Origin: Solenopsis invicta
Taxonomy: Eukaryota; Arthropoda; Insecta; Hymenoptera; Formicidae
Length of the DNA stretch: 64,000 nucleotides
Direction: 5' to 3'
NCBI RefSeq assembly: GCF_016802725.1
Contig: NC_052665.1
Coordinates: 5,022,001 to 5,086,000 of the forward strand
Shown here: one piece after another, positions 24,837 through 35,044 of the stretch
Numbering within the stretch: position 1 is the stretch's first letter
Layout of the letters: each line of letters begins with the position of its first letter
The notes under the pieces: generated by a model
What the model saw: the letters and a program-made list of their open reading frames with translations, nothing else
What the model was told of the DNA's origin: nothing
The model's database searches: none
Position numbers and translations under genes: made by a program

Positions 24837-25381
24837 CTGTAACAAACAAAAATGTACAAGTCAAAACAGTGCCCAAAGCAATCAACATTTCAAGAGATAA
24901 TTATTACGCACATTCAATTTTTCATTCACCTGCGGAAATATTTTATAAAACACATAAAATAAATTTGTACTTATATTAGAAATCTTTTTTTAGATATAAA
25001 TGCACGTAAATTTAATAAATATATAAAATCCTAATTTTCTTTCCTAAATAATATAAGAAATTACAAGCTCCAAAATTGTCACATGCAAATACGGAATGCG
25101 TAACGCAATCGTTTCGTAGATGAATGATTCCTGGTACAAATTTCCACTGAAAAACGATAGAAAACAATTCACATTTGTGAATTCACGAGCCAAAGTCCAT
25201 ATTCAAAACGAGATGATTTTTTTCTATCGGATTCTAGTTTTTTGCCAGAGATTATTAAGGGTATGTCCCGAATTTGCACATCGAACGCATAGAGCGTTAT
25301 GTGTCCTTGTGTAACGATCGACGAACAACAAGGATAAATCATGCTCTGTGCGCAATAAGCAATCAATAAAAAATTAATTAC

Positions 25382-25477
25382 CCATGGTTGTTCCGCCGGC
25401 GCCTGATGCCCCCCGGGCCTCCTCCTCCTCTCGCCATTGTTGTGACGTTGTGTCCTTTCCACTTGCACAAGATTCAT
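25382..25477 (-). CDS. Candidate first coding exon of small unknown gene
   Basis: On the minus strand ATG at 25477 opens 32 codons ending QPW at donor GTAATT. The product begins MNLVQVERTQRHNNGERRRR, is basic and proline/glycine-rich, and has no recognised domain. With the exons at 24789-24836 and 23859-23951 the model is 96+48+93 nt, 78 residues and a stop. The gene is unidentified. The upstream GC-rich region (25.5-26.7 kb) with paired CRE palindromes could supply the promoter. Confidence 0.4.
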
Positions 25478-26080
25478 CGCACACTGCTTGCACACTGATG
25501 ATTAGAACACTGCCGGATCGCGTGATACTTCGTACATACTACAACACACCCGAAGACGACGTGAGGGGCGTGCGATTTCGCGAAACTACGATTCGTCCGA
25601 CATCGCTTCCTCACTCACACACGCGAATTGAGCAGTACACTCGCGAGAACATGTCGACGATAATTACCCGGCACTCCGATAGTGCGTAGATAAGCCACTT
25701 CTTTAAATTGGTACCCGTCAGCAGAATTAATGAAACGGGGACGATACGATCGTCACATCAAATTGTACCTCCGACCTTCCACTTGATAACAAAGGCACGT
25801 ATCACGCACGAGCGTGAGTGAAACACAAAACGCGCAGCGAGAGTTTAACGCTTGTCGCGAGTCGCGAGTCGCACTGATGTTACACGAAGGAACGTCTCAC
25901 GAACGAAATACCACGTCGTAACGTGTGCATCAAAACAGCTCGCTCCGCTCGTCACTTTTCGACTCCGTATCTACGCACAATTCACTTGAAACACGAGAAA
26001 AATACGGAGCACCGACCGGCGGCGAATAAAAGATGGCGACAACTGGCAACGAAAAGCAGAAACGGTCCGGAACGGTCGAG

Positions 26081-26088
26081 TGACGTCA
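26081..26088. promoter_or_regulatory. CRE palindrome TGACGTCA
   Basis: A perfect cAMP-response-element palindrome followed by CGAGAAA. The same 15-base context recurs at 26113. Known binders of this site are CREB/ATF bZIP factors. Function here is inferred from the sequence alone. Confidence 0.55.
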
Positions 26089-26112
26089 CGAGAAAAAGGA
26101 ATGGACGGCGTA

Positions 26113-26120
26113 TGACGTCA
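26113..26120. promoter_or_regulatory. Second CRE palindrome TGACGTCA
   Basis: Identical to the site 32 bp to the left, about three helical turns away, with the same CGAGAAA on its right side. The pairing makes a regulatory role more plausible than a single site would. Confidence 0.55.
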
Positions 26121-27043
26121 CGAGAAATAGTCCGAGACTTCGGAGAAAACAGCCAGAGCCGGTTGATCGAATGCACGGCGTTGGAGCAACGAACAGAGAC
26201 GAACTGACTCTCTCCCGTTCAAGAAACTTCGAAGAATCATCCAGCACGAGTTAAGCGATGTCCGTCTACGACGATCGGTCAGCGTTTCACGTCACAATGC
26301 CGCGGGAACGAGTACGCGGGCGAGCATGACGACCGGACTCGACGAACGCACGATGCCGGATTTCGCGAACGAGTACGATCGCAAGCATTCCATAAACGAC
26401 ACTCGCGTATCGAGACGATCACGTACTAACGCACGCGGTACTCTCGACGGCGTATTTACGCGTAATTTCAACTCGGAAAGCGCGAGAAGCACGGGACGTT
26501 CGACCGCGTTGACCGCACGAGAGCAAGTATGGCGCAGTAGCTGGAGCCGACGCGGCGACGGTTCGGCGCCGGCGCCCGAGCGGCGGCGGACGTAGCCGAG
26601 CGGCTCGGCCGTAGCCGTTGCTCCCGGCTCCGTCGCACTTGTAGCAGTGTATCCCATGCGTTTCAGCTGATACTCTCCACGTGCAGTCCACGTTCTTCTC
26701 GTCGAGTGCCCCGCTTGCGTCGCATCGCTGCTTGTATATGCCTGCCGAGTAATTATCGATGATTAATAAAATTCTATCACGCACAAGGATCACATTTCGA
26801 GAAAAATAAGTTAATTAGAAATCGGAATTTAGAGTTTATCATAAGAATCGGTATCTACGGTATGAACGTTAACGTTATTCGCAGAATCTTTCGTAAGAGT
26901 AATATATTTCGATGTTATCGAAATATATTAGGTCTTTGCTTTTTCTCCCCGTGTACTCTTTCTGAAATTCTATATTTCTAATACGTATAAATTTATGTTC
27001 TTGTAACTTTATTATATGTTTTCTGGATTGGTAGTAATTAATT

Positions 27044-27475
27044 AAATAGATAAAAGTTAAATAATAAAGTTAAAAATTCAATAACTTTTAACTTAATTTA
27101 GTTACTTTTAAATGATTTTAAAATTTTAACTTTAATTTAATTATTTTTGCAACATATAAACTTTAATTTATTACCTAACCTTTTTTCTAAGCAAAAAATT
27201 TATCTATGTAAAAGAAAAAATACCTTTTTGTATTTAAAAAAAATATATTTTTTTATTATTCGTGTAAACTTAACTTATAAATAAATTAAATTATTAAAAA
27301 CTATTACAAATGAATTAAATAATATTAAATTTGTTTGACGATCCATATTATAATCGCTTTGAGTCATTTAACTTTAAAAACTCGCAACAGTTTAATTTAA
27401 TATAAATAATGCTTTTCAAAATTAGCTATTAATTAACTTGATTTAATTTTAATACAACTTTGAACTATTTAATCA
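27044..27475. mobile_element. Degraded second copy of the hAT-like element
   Basis: Sequence order matches the element at 11903-12402: AACTTTTAACTTAA, TTTAATTATTTTTGCAACATATAAA, TTTATCTATGTAAAAGAAAAAATAC, TTAAATTTGTTTGA and ATCCATATTATAAT. The terminal CAG..GTTGAGTAA repeats are not recognisable, so the copy is old or truncated. Confidence 0.65.
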
Positions 27476-28016
27476 CCTAACAGAGGTTCAAAATATAATA
27501 TGTCCAATAAAATCACTTTCGAATAAATATAAACAATACATAAATAAACTAAACGTAATTTTAAAATGCAGGGCACAACTTTAACGAGAGGCATTCGACA
27601 CCGTCGGATGTTATCGAAAGAAAAAAAAAGATTTTCCTCTGTTAGATCGGCCGAACATCCACGAATGTCGCGCCCGGTTGTGCGTCGTCTCGCCGTGAGA
27701 TGGGAGGAGCGTACGCAAGCTGCTGTTTTTTTTCTTCCGCGACAGCTGTCAAAGATGCTGCGTACTCGTGTCGAGCGGCCTCGTCTCCCGTTACGAGGCA
27801 ACGTCGTTCGTCGCGAATCGTCTGTGATAAGCGCGGAGGCGTGTGTACGTGCATAATCGCGATGCCTCGCGTACCGCGCTAACCCGCGACGATACGGCGA
27901 CAGCTGCCGATTACGCGAGAGGATAACCTCTCGGTCGCCGTCTTTGTCCGCGAAGCTCGAGCAGGGACCTTTGCCAGATACAGGCGGAATCATCGCGGAA
28001 CCGTCACGGCCTGATC

Positions 28017-28144
28017 ATGGCGTGCCTGCTGTTAAATCAGGAGAACGTTCATCTGAAAATACCCTCGGTCGACACGGTGGACGGGGTCACGTATTACTGC
28101 ATAGAGGTTGCAATCGCGTCTATCAAATGGACCGTCAAGCACAG
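28017..28144 (+). CDS. Nisch: Nischarin exon 1
   Basis: 42 codons plus two bases from the initiator ATG to donor CAG/GTAACA. Encodes the start of the PX domain, ending ..TVKH plus AG; the split arginine codon is completed in exon 2. Confidence 0.88.
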
Positions 28145-29751
28145 GTAACATTGGCACTCGTTTTTACTCTCCTCGCGAACGACAAATTCGTTTCGTTGTT
28201 ATTATTATTTAGCTCGAAACTTAACTCTATGTATGTGTGTAAGAACTTCAGATTATATCTTACATATCTTTATAAGAAGTATAACGTTAGTTAATTCAAT
28301 TAAAGAGAAGCGCAAAATTTATAGTGTGCAATAAAAATATGTGCAAAAAGGGGGAAAAGAAAAATCTGTAACGTCTCTTTGTGTCTAAAAGGTACAGTAC
28401 GTTTGCAGCACTGCACGAGAACTTTGTCTCCAAGTATTGCGTCGAGAAGGACATTTTACCACCAAAAAAGCTCATAGGCAACAAGTGCGAGGTTTTCGTG
28501 GAGAAGCGTAGACAGAGTCTCGAGATATATCTCAACGCTGTTTATAATTACCTGAAGAAAGCGATGCCTAGAGAACTAGCCCTATTCCTGGATCTACACG
28601 AGTACGACATATATTTTCTGGTGCAAAGCATGGCGTTGGAATTTTTTGTAACAGGCGACACTCTGCTACAGTCTTCGACGAGTCACAAGTTCAATCCTAT
28701 ACAGGTATTTAAAACCAGCTCGGTTTCGATAAAGATTTGTGATACAATGATGCCAATCTTTTACTATCTACCTTTTTATTTTCAGCTGTACGCAATCAGT
28801 GAAAGATTAAAGCAACCGTGCCCATTGTTAGAAGTTGTGGATAAAGAATACGACTTCAGCCACGTTTTGGATTTTAATTCTCGTTTAACCAGCCTCACGA
28901 TCGAAGGAAGTTCGGAGCCTTACAAAACCAGCAACATCTATCCGTCCTCTCTGTCTATCGATTTATCCACCTTCAAAAATGTGCGGGACCTAACGATCGA
29001 TCGTTACCCAGTCGACAAGATTTACAACATGGGAAATCTTCGGGATACCGTGACCACGCTGACAGTTACCAACACCAAGCTCAGGAATATCGTTGAACTG
29101 GCCATGTGCGAGGAGGTTCACAAGAATATCGAGAACGCTAATGACTCTCACGTATGGATGAAAGTGACGCACTTGAACCTCAGTGACAATCGCATAGAAG
29201 TTATAGACGAGGCGATTAAACTGTTGCCGCACATAGAATGCTTGACGCTGAACAACAATCACTTGTCCGAGATCTCCAACGCGACGCTGTTGCCGAGATT
29301 GTCTCAATTATACCTAGCATCAAACAATTTTACCAGTTTGCCGGACGATCTCCATACGAGACTCGGATACATCGTTTACATCGACTTGTCGCAAAACAAA
29401 CTCACGTCGCTCACCAGCTTCTCGAAACTGTATTCGTTGGAAGGCTTAGATGTGAGTTGTAATCGTATCGAGAAAATTGAGGAGGTGAAACACATCGGTC
29501 ACCTGCCCTGCCTAGAAAACCTGAGACTAACGGGCAATCCGGTATCGACGATAGTCGACTATAGAGTAAAGGTACTGGAGCCGTTTGGTAAGAGAGCTGC
29601 CGACATATGCTTGGACAACGAAAAACCAAATCAAAAGGAACTCGATACCGTATCGGTTCATCAAGCTTTGCGCATCGCGAGAGAAGGTAAATCACCATCG
29701 TTCACTGCGTCTGACGCGCCGCTGTTTTCCGCCGAGGTTCCAAGTATATAA
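28017..29751 (+). CDS. Nisch: Nischarin-like PX and LRR protein (complete, 3 exons)
   Basis: Exons 28017-28144, 28392-28704 and 28786-29751 join to 468 codons (phases 2 and 0; all introns GT-AG). Residues 1 to about 115 form a PX domain, including WTVKHRYSTFAALHE, the typical RYS phosphoinositide-binding region, and PPKK. A linker follows, then about six leucine-rich repeats at 273-403 (for example LTHLNLSDNRIEVI-type repeats and LDVSCNRIEKIEEV). A capping segment DYRVKVLEPFGKRAADICLD closely resembles mammalian nischarin. Mammalian nischarin binds integrin alpha-5, Rac/PAK and LIMK at endosomal membranes and restrains migration. This protein ends shortly after the LRR cap and lacks the long vertebrate C-terminal half. 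The start ATG at 28017 is chosen because the PX domain begins at once. The 81-nt intron 2 is open and a multiple of three. Confidence 0.93.
28392..28704 (+). CDS. Nisch: Nischarin exon 2
   Basis: The acceptor TAAAAG/GTAC restores RYSTFAALHE of the PX domain. The exon ends at ACAG/GTATTT in phase 0. The intron before it (28145-28391) is 247 nt. Confidence 0.92.
28786..29751 (+). CDS. Nisch: Nischarin exon 3 (LRRs and stop)
   Basis: Starts after TTTTATTTTCAG with LYAISERLKQ, similar to the LYAVTEQL of vertebrate nischarin, which fixes the splice. Carries all LRRs and the stop TAA at 29749-29751. Confidence 0.93.
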   Translation: MYAISERLKQPCPLLEVVDKEYDFSHVLDFNSRLTSLTIEGSSEPYKTSNIYPSSLSIDLSTFKNVRDLTIDRYPVDKIYNMGNLRDTVTTLTVTNTKLRNIVELAMCEEVHKNIENANDSHVWMKVTHLNLSDNRIEVIDEAIKLLPHIECLTLNNNHLSEISNATLLPRLSQLYLASNNFTSLPDDLHTRLGYIVYIDLSQNKLTSLTSFSKLYSLEGLDVSCNRIEKIEEVKHIGHLPCLENLRLTGNPVSTIVDYRVKVLEPFGKRAADICLDNEKPNQKELDTVSVHQALRIAREGKSPSFTASDAPLFSAEVPSI

Positions 29752-31438
29752 AAATTTTAATCGTGGTTCTCTTCCTCTTATCGCGACGACCGTGTTACAT
29801 AAGGAATGTAGATACAAAAATGTTTTATACGGTATGTAGATTTTATCATTACGAGACTGATCCCTTCCTCTTAGTAAAACAATGTTTTTGGTCTCGATTT
29901 ATTGTACATTTGCTAGTTTTATTCCTACAATTTAAGTGGATAATATGTAAGAATGTTTTTTATTTCTACCATGATTCTTCAAAGAACATACCAAAAGTTT
30001 TATAAAGTCTTCGTGTCAATCTCAAGTATAAATCTGAGATAAAAAATCGCTTTTAAAAATGCAACAAACACTTGCTTTTAAAAGCAAGTAAAACTACACG
30101 TAATCCATGATAAAATTACGTAAATATGTCATCTAATTAAATGAAATTTGTAAAATTTCCACTATTTTATACATATCATGTGCATAGATTTTTATCAATA
30201 GTCTAACAATGAATTAACCCGCGCATCCATTGTATTTTATATATATAATTACCGTTATCACTGATTGATATTACGATCTTGCCGATTATTTGTTAGAGTT
30301 AGTGCAAATAAATCGCAAGTTACATTTATTCTGTGAGATAATGTTTAAATCTTTTCAATTAAAAAAACACATGTATAACAATTTTATAATAATTTAACAT
30401 GAAAGATTCATCTATGTATAAAAAAATATTTTGTTAATAAAGACAAAAGTCTGTGATAATATATGTATCTCGTTATCAATGTCATATTGAAAAATTTATA
30501 TTATATGTATCTCTCAAACCACTTTAAATTTAACTTCGAGCAGAATATTACTTACCTATTTATTGGAAAGGGGGGCATAATTATTCTTACATATTATTTT
30601 TTTATCATCAGGAACATATAAATCCGTACACTGTTATATTTATGTCATAGATTTTTATTTAAATTTGTGTTCGCATTACCTTTAAATGTTACGTTTTGTC
30701 GTATGTTTTGTGTATGTGTATGTATTTTGTGTTGTGTATTTGTCGAGTGTATATTGCGCATATTTCAGAAATATTAAAATATTCATAAATAATATCAATA
30801 TAATGATCATATATTCTAAGCATTGTGTTATAGTCTTTTAACGTACACCTAAACTAACACGTACATAAATTAACCGTTACAAACGGTCATTTTCCCATTG
30901 ATTTATGAGCTTCAATTCGTTGATACGCAAGTGCACAAGTAAGCAATACAGCTCACAGCTTCTCAAAAAAAGTCTAACTAAAATACATTGTTTCAAAAGG
31001 TAATGCACATTTCTGAAAAAAAAATTATGCTAGTTCTACAAGGGAATCGGAAATATATTGTATATCAAAGGAATAAAGCTGCTTCGTACGAAAAAGGAAA
31101 AAAAAAAAATATTTTATCAAACATTTTAGCTGACTTTTTTCACATTTGCAACACTTTGAAATTGCTCTACGTTTGATTTATCCTTTATGTAATGAAAGTC
31201 GCGACATGCACCAGACACTTGGCGCGGTCGCTTTTTTTTCTGCTATTCAATTAAAATTGGTCAAACTTTTTCGCGTGAATAATCAATTTCTTTAAGTTAC
31301 TATAATAGGTAGTAGTAAAAGAAGGATATAAGGACTTACGAAGAGAAGGTCGAATCTGGATAAGTCGGATGGTAGTGGGAACGGGAGGAATTCGAGGCAG
31401 AAAATTAGAAATCGACTTTCCGCAATTCGTCACTGAGT
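29752..31438. other. Convergent intergenic region with 3'UTRs
   Basis: AT-rich sequence between the stops of nischarin (+) and HspB8 (-). Plus-strand AATAAA occurs at 30307-30312 and could end the nischarin transcript. A perfect CTTGCTTTTAAAAGCAAG palindrome lies near 30.07 kb. No gene supported between. Confidence 0.45.
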
Positions 31439-31633
31439 TTACTGGTGTGCGATCGGGATTAACTTCTCGCCCGAGCCAATCGCCGGTAAGGGCGCCTCCA
31501 CGGTAAGGACACCGTCCTTACTCAGGGACGACTTGATGCTCTCAGGATTGGTTCCCTTCGGCAACAGGAATTCCCGGTTGTATTCCCTGTACACTGATTT
31601 GCTTTCCGTCTTCTCCTCGTGTTTGGCGTGGAC
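31439..31633 (-). CDS. HspB8: HspB8 exon 3
   Basis: Acceptor GTTTGTCCAG/GTCCAC; begins VHAKHEEK and ends IPIAHQ with stop TAA at 31441-31439. Carries the rest of the alpha-crystallin domain and the I-X-I tail. Confidence 0.94.
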   Translation of the reverse strand, partial: VHAKHEEKTESKSVYREYNREFLLPKGTNPESIKSSLSKDGVLTVEAPLPAIGSGEKLIPIAHQ

Positions 31634-34600
31634 CTGGACAAACGAAAATTGCATTGCGTTAAACGCTGAGAGATGACAGTCACACGATAACTTAAACTTT
31701 ACAATTATCGCTGTTCACATTAATTCAATTTATTAACAATTAAATGTAAGTGAATTGCATGCGATCGCAAGGCGTTATGTAATAATTTTATATAAGGCGA
31801 GTTTTCCATTTCATTAATTAATCGATTGCATTATACATGCAAATGCTTTTACAGAGCAAAGTTACATTTGATGCATAATACGATTAGTCAATCGATCGAT
31901 CATTGAAAAACTCGCCTATAATTACATCATTCGATCATATAATCAATCAGAATAACTACAAATTAGATTACATAAACTGAGTTTAACCATTTTTATCCTT
32001 TACTTTATATATGTAATAATTGTGAAATATCTATGCGAACAGAGGAAGAAAAAGAATATTTTTAACAGAAGTTAATTCCAGACGATTGCAAGCAACCCTT
32101 TTAATGCGGCAGCTTCTGCCACCTTGAAACTAAAATATATTGTGGCCGGTAGCCAAATTATTCCATAGTACGGTAAGTTTATTATTAGCATCAATTATTA
32201 TTGATGTTAATAGGCATTAACATTTTGCCTGCAATTTGTTCACAGAATGTATGCGTCATGCGTGCTCGCTGACGTGAATTTACAAGCTCTCGTTAATATT
32301 CGCCTCGCGCGCGCCTCTAAAAGTACATACACACATCGCGATTGATTTTTGTCATTACGAATGCATCGGAGTAACGATCCCCCGATGTTGCTTCTTCTTC
32401 CTCTTCGGTCACACGTCATACGTTTTTCTGCTGACGTTATCGAGGCTCTGAATCGCAGGAATGGCAAGAATTATCGCTACATCGCGTACGAATTTCACGA
32501 GTGACAACTACAAGGACAGATACGCTCGATGAGTGTCCTTCGTGACTCTCTAACGAGCAATTTCCCTGAGCGATCTGGAAATAGGGCAACGAGAGTACCC
32601 TGTAATAGTGACCGTATTACTCATGCGTTCGACCCATGAGTCACGCCGCGCCCGCTACGTTCGACCATGCGTAGGTTTCGTCTCCTTAGTAGACGCGTAA
32701 GTTAGTACACTGTGTCAGACATCGATCTCGTTTTTCCACCCGCGACTAAAGCGTACGCACTGGCTCGCAGATGTACCCGAGATATCGTTTTTACATGAAA
32801 TAAGAGACAAAAACCTGTATTTCGTAAAAACGATTTTTCCAAATTTTTACAAATTCCTAAAATGCTTCTATCGTTATTATTTTTCAGTCGTCTGACACGA
32901 ATCTACAAAAATACTGCGAAATTATAAATTGCATAATTATAAATTTTAATTAATTTTAAAAATTGATAATAAAATATTAATACAAAAGTAAATGTATACA
33001 CTGAGAAAAAAATTGTCAATTTGAATTTTTTAACTCAATTAAATTTCTTTAGTTCAAATATTTTATATAAGTCAAATATATAAATACTTGAACTGAAGAA
33101 ACTTAATCAAGTTAATGACTTTTTTTCTCAGCGTAGAGATATAATGGAATTTATAGTAATGTAGTTTCATTTTGCAAAAAGGATATTTCTCTTTCGAGAA
33201 AAAAAAAATTAATAAGTTTTCACTCAAAAAATTCACAATAAAATATTAATTATAAATAAAAAATAGATACAATAAAATTTGTATTAATACACTGAGAAAA
33301 AAAATTGATTGAAAAACTAAAATATTTAGTTCAATATGCACCGACTAAATATTGAGTTGATTTAATTAATTCTTAGATAAAAAATTGGAATGATTAATAT
33401 AAACGAACTACATCTTTTTTCGTGCAACTAAATAATTGTTAAATCAACCCAATGTTTAGTTGTGCTAAATATTTTAGTTTTTCAAGCAATTTTTTTTCTC
33501 AGTGTAGGGTCTCATTTTGTAAAATGATGTATTTCCCTTCAAAGAGAAAAAAAACTGTAGTACAAGTAGTACTGTACAAATAGTACAAATAACTATATGG
33601 TCACGGAAACTCATTAAACGGAAAATGAGACCGGGCTCTCGCCGTGAAAGAACCGTCGTTCTACACAATGAAAGTGGGTTACGAGAGCCACGACACAATC
33701 TTGTAAGACGCCTGCGTCTTACGTTGAGCCGTGGAAGTCGTAAAAGGGGTCGAAACGCAGCGGGAACGGGGAAGATGGCGGAGCGTGTACCGCCATCGCT
33801 TCTCCACCTTCTACGTCGACGCGAATCGATATTTTCAAAGCTTATCCTTGCGAGTCATCCTTCCTCGACCCTGTCTCTCCCGCGAGCTATCGTCCTTCTT
33901 ATTCCGCAAATTCTTGCAAGGAAAATAAATAATACGAAAAACGCTTCATATCCCAGTTCTTCGCGATATCCATCTTGAGCTTCGCTGTTCTTCGCGACTA
34001 GAGATTCTATCGAGCGCTCCTCCTCCGTTGACTCAGCGATCGATGAGAATTTACATTTTATCACGAAACGGAATCGCCGCTCCGTATGTGTGCGCGGATA
34101 TTTCTTTGTACGGCCCGCGTCTCGAATTCTTCAAATGCAACTCGCTCGTGTGAGTTGCACTGCGCTCATTATCGTTCTTTTTTTTTCTTTTTTTTTCGTC
34201 GCGAAGCAGTTCACCTAGATTCCAGCGGCGAAAAAAAGCGCCCGAATGAAATATGCATGAGGTACAGGTCGGCTTATTTATCAGGCTCCGGCGCGTATCG
34301 CGCTCGTTACGCGCCTTTGTCCTTTCAGAGCATTATCTTTTTATCGCCGTCTCAGACGCGGTTCGCATTAGAATATCTTCATAGCACTTTGACGGATTTA
34401 AGATTAAATTTCTGATTAAAACTGAGTTTATATGCGTGGATCGTGAAAGATGCTCCGATAGCGCGCTGTCGCTGCTCGAAGACGTGCGAGGACTGCGCGA
34501 TTCGCGGATAGCGCCGCCATTGAGTTTCGTGTAAACGGGTGTTATTACGGAGTTGTTACATCATGTTAATGGCGAGTTCGATCAGCGACGTATTTAGAAA

Positions 34601-35008
34601 TCGCGGAGCTTGTATGACAGCGCGAAGCGAGAGCGATTCGCCTTGAAGAGAAGCGGTGGCGAGTAGGTATGTGTTGACTCACGTGATCAAACAAGAGTAG
34701 CACTGCTTTTGTGACGTGTACCTAGCGAAGTATCCTAAACTCGACGTGCTTTATTTATAACACTTAAAAAAAAATCTCCTTGATCTTTAATAATATTCCA
34801 AGAAAAAGCAAAGTTCAATCAGTTAATTAATTTTTAAAAAATACCAGTTTACCTAGGAAAATCTCCCTAATTTTTAATGCCGAGTATTTTTAATATTAAA
34901 TATTCCAAAAATGCTCAATTAAATTGATTAAAATTTGTTAAAATCGTAGTTTAGCTCCTTAACTTAGGTACTTCAAGAAGGAGCTTAATTAACTAAATCT
35001 TTGTTAAT

Positions 35009-35044
<36 letters not shown>

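Larger units (their letters stand above)
25478..27043. other. GC-rich upstream region, then AT-rich spacer
   Basis: 25.5-26.7 kb is CpG-rich and contains two perfect TGACGTCA palindromes; long frames on both strands here follow from composition. From 26.75 kb the sequence turns AT-rich. A short inverted repeat with AATATATTTCGAT and ATCGAAATATATT lies at about 26.90-26.93 kb. Confidence 0.4.

Noticed and set aside
28381..28391. Treating the nischarin frame as starting at 28381
   Set aside because: The start would be GTG within intron 1; splicing from the ATG exon at 28017 restores the conserved WTVKHRYS of the PX domain.
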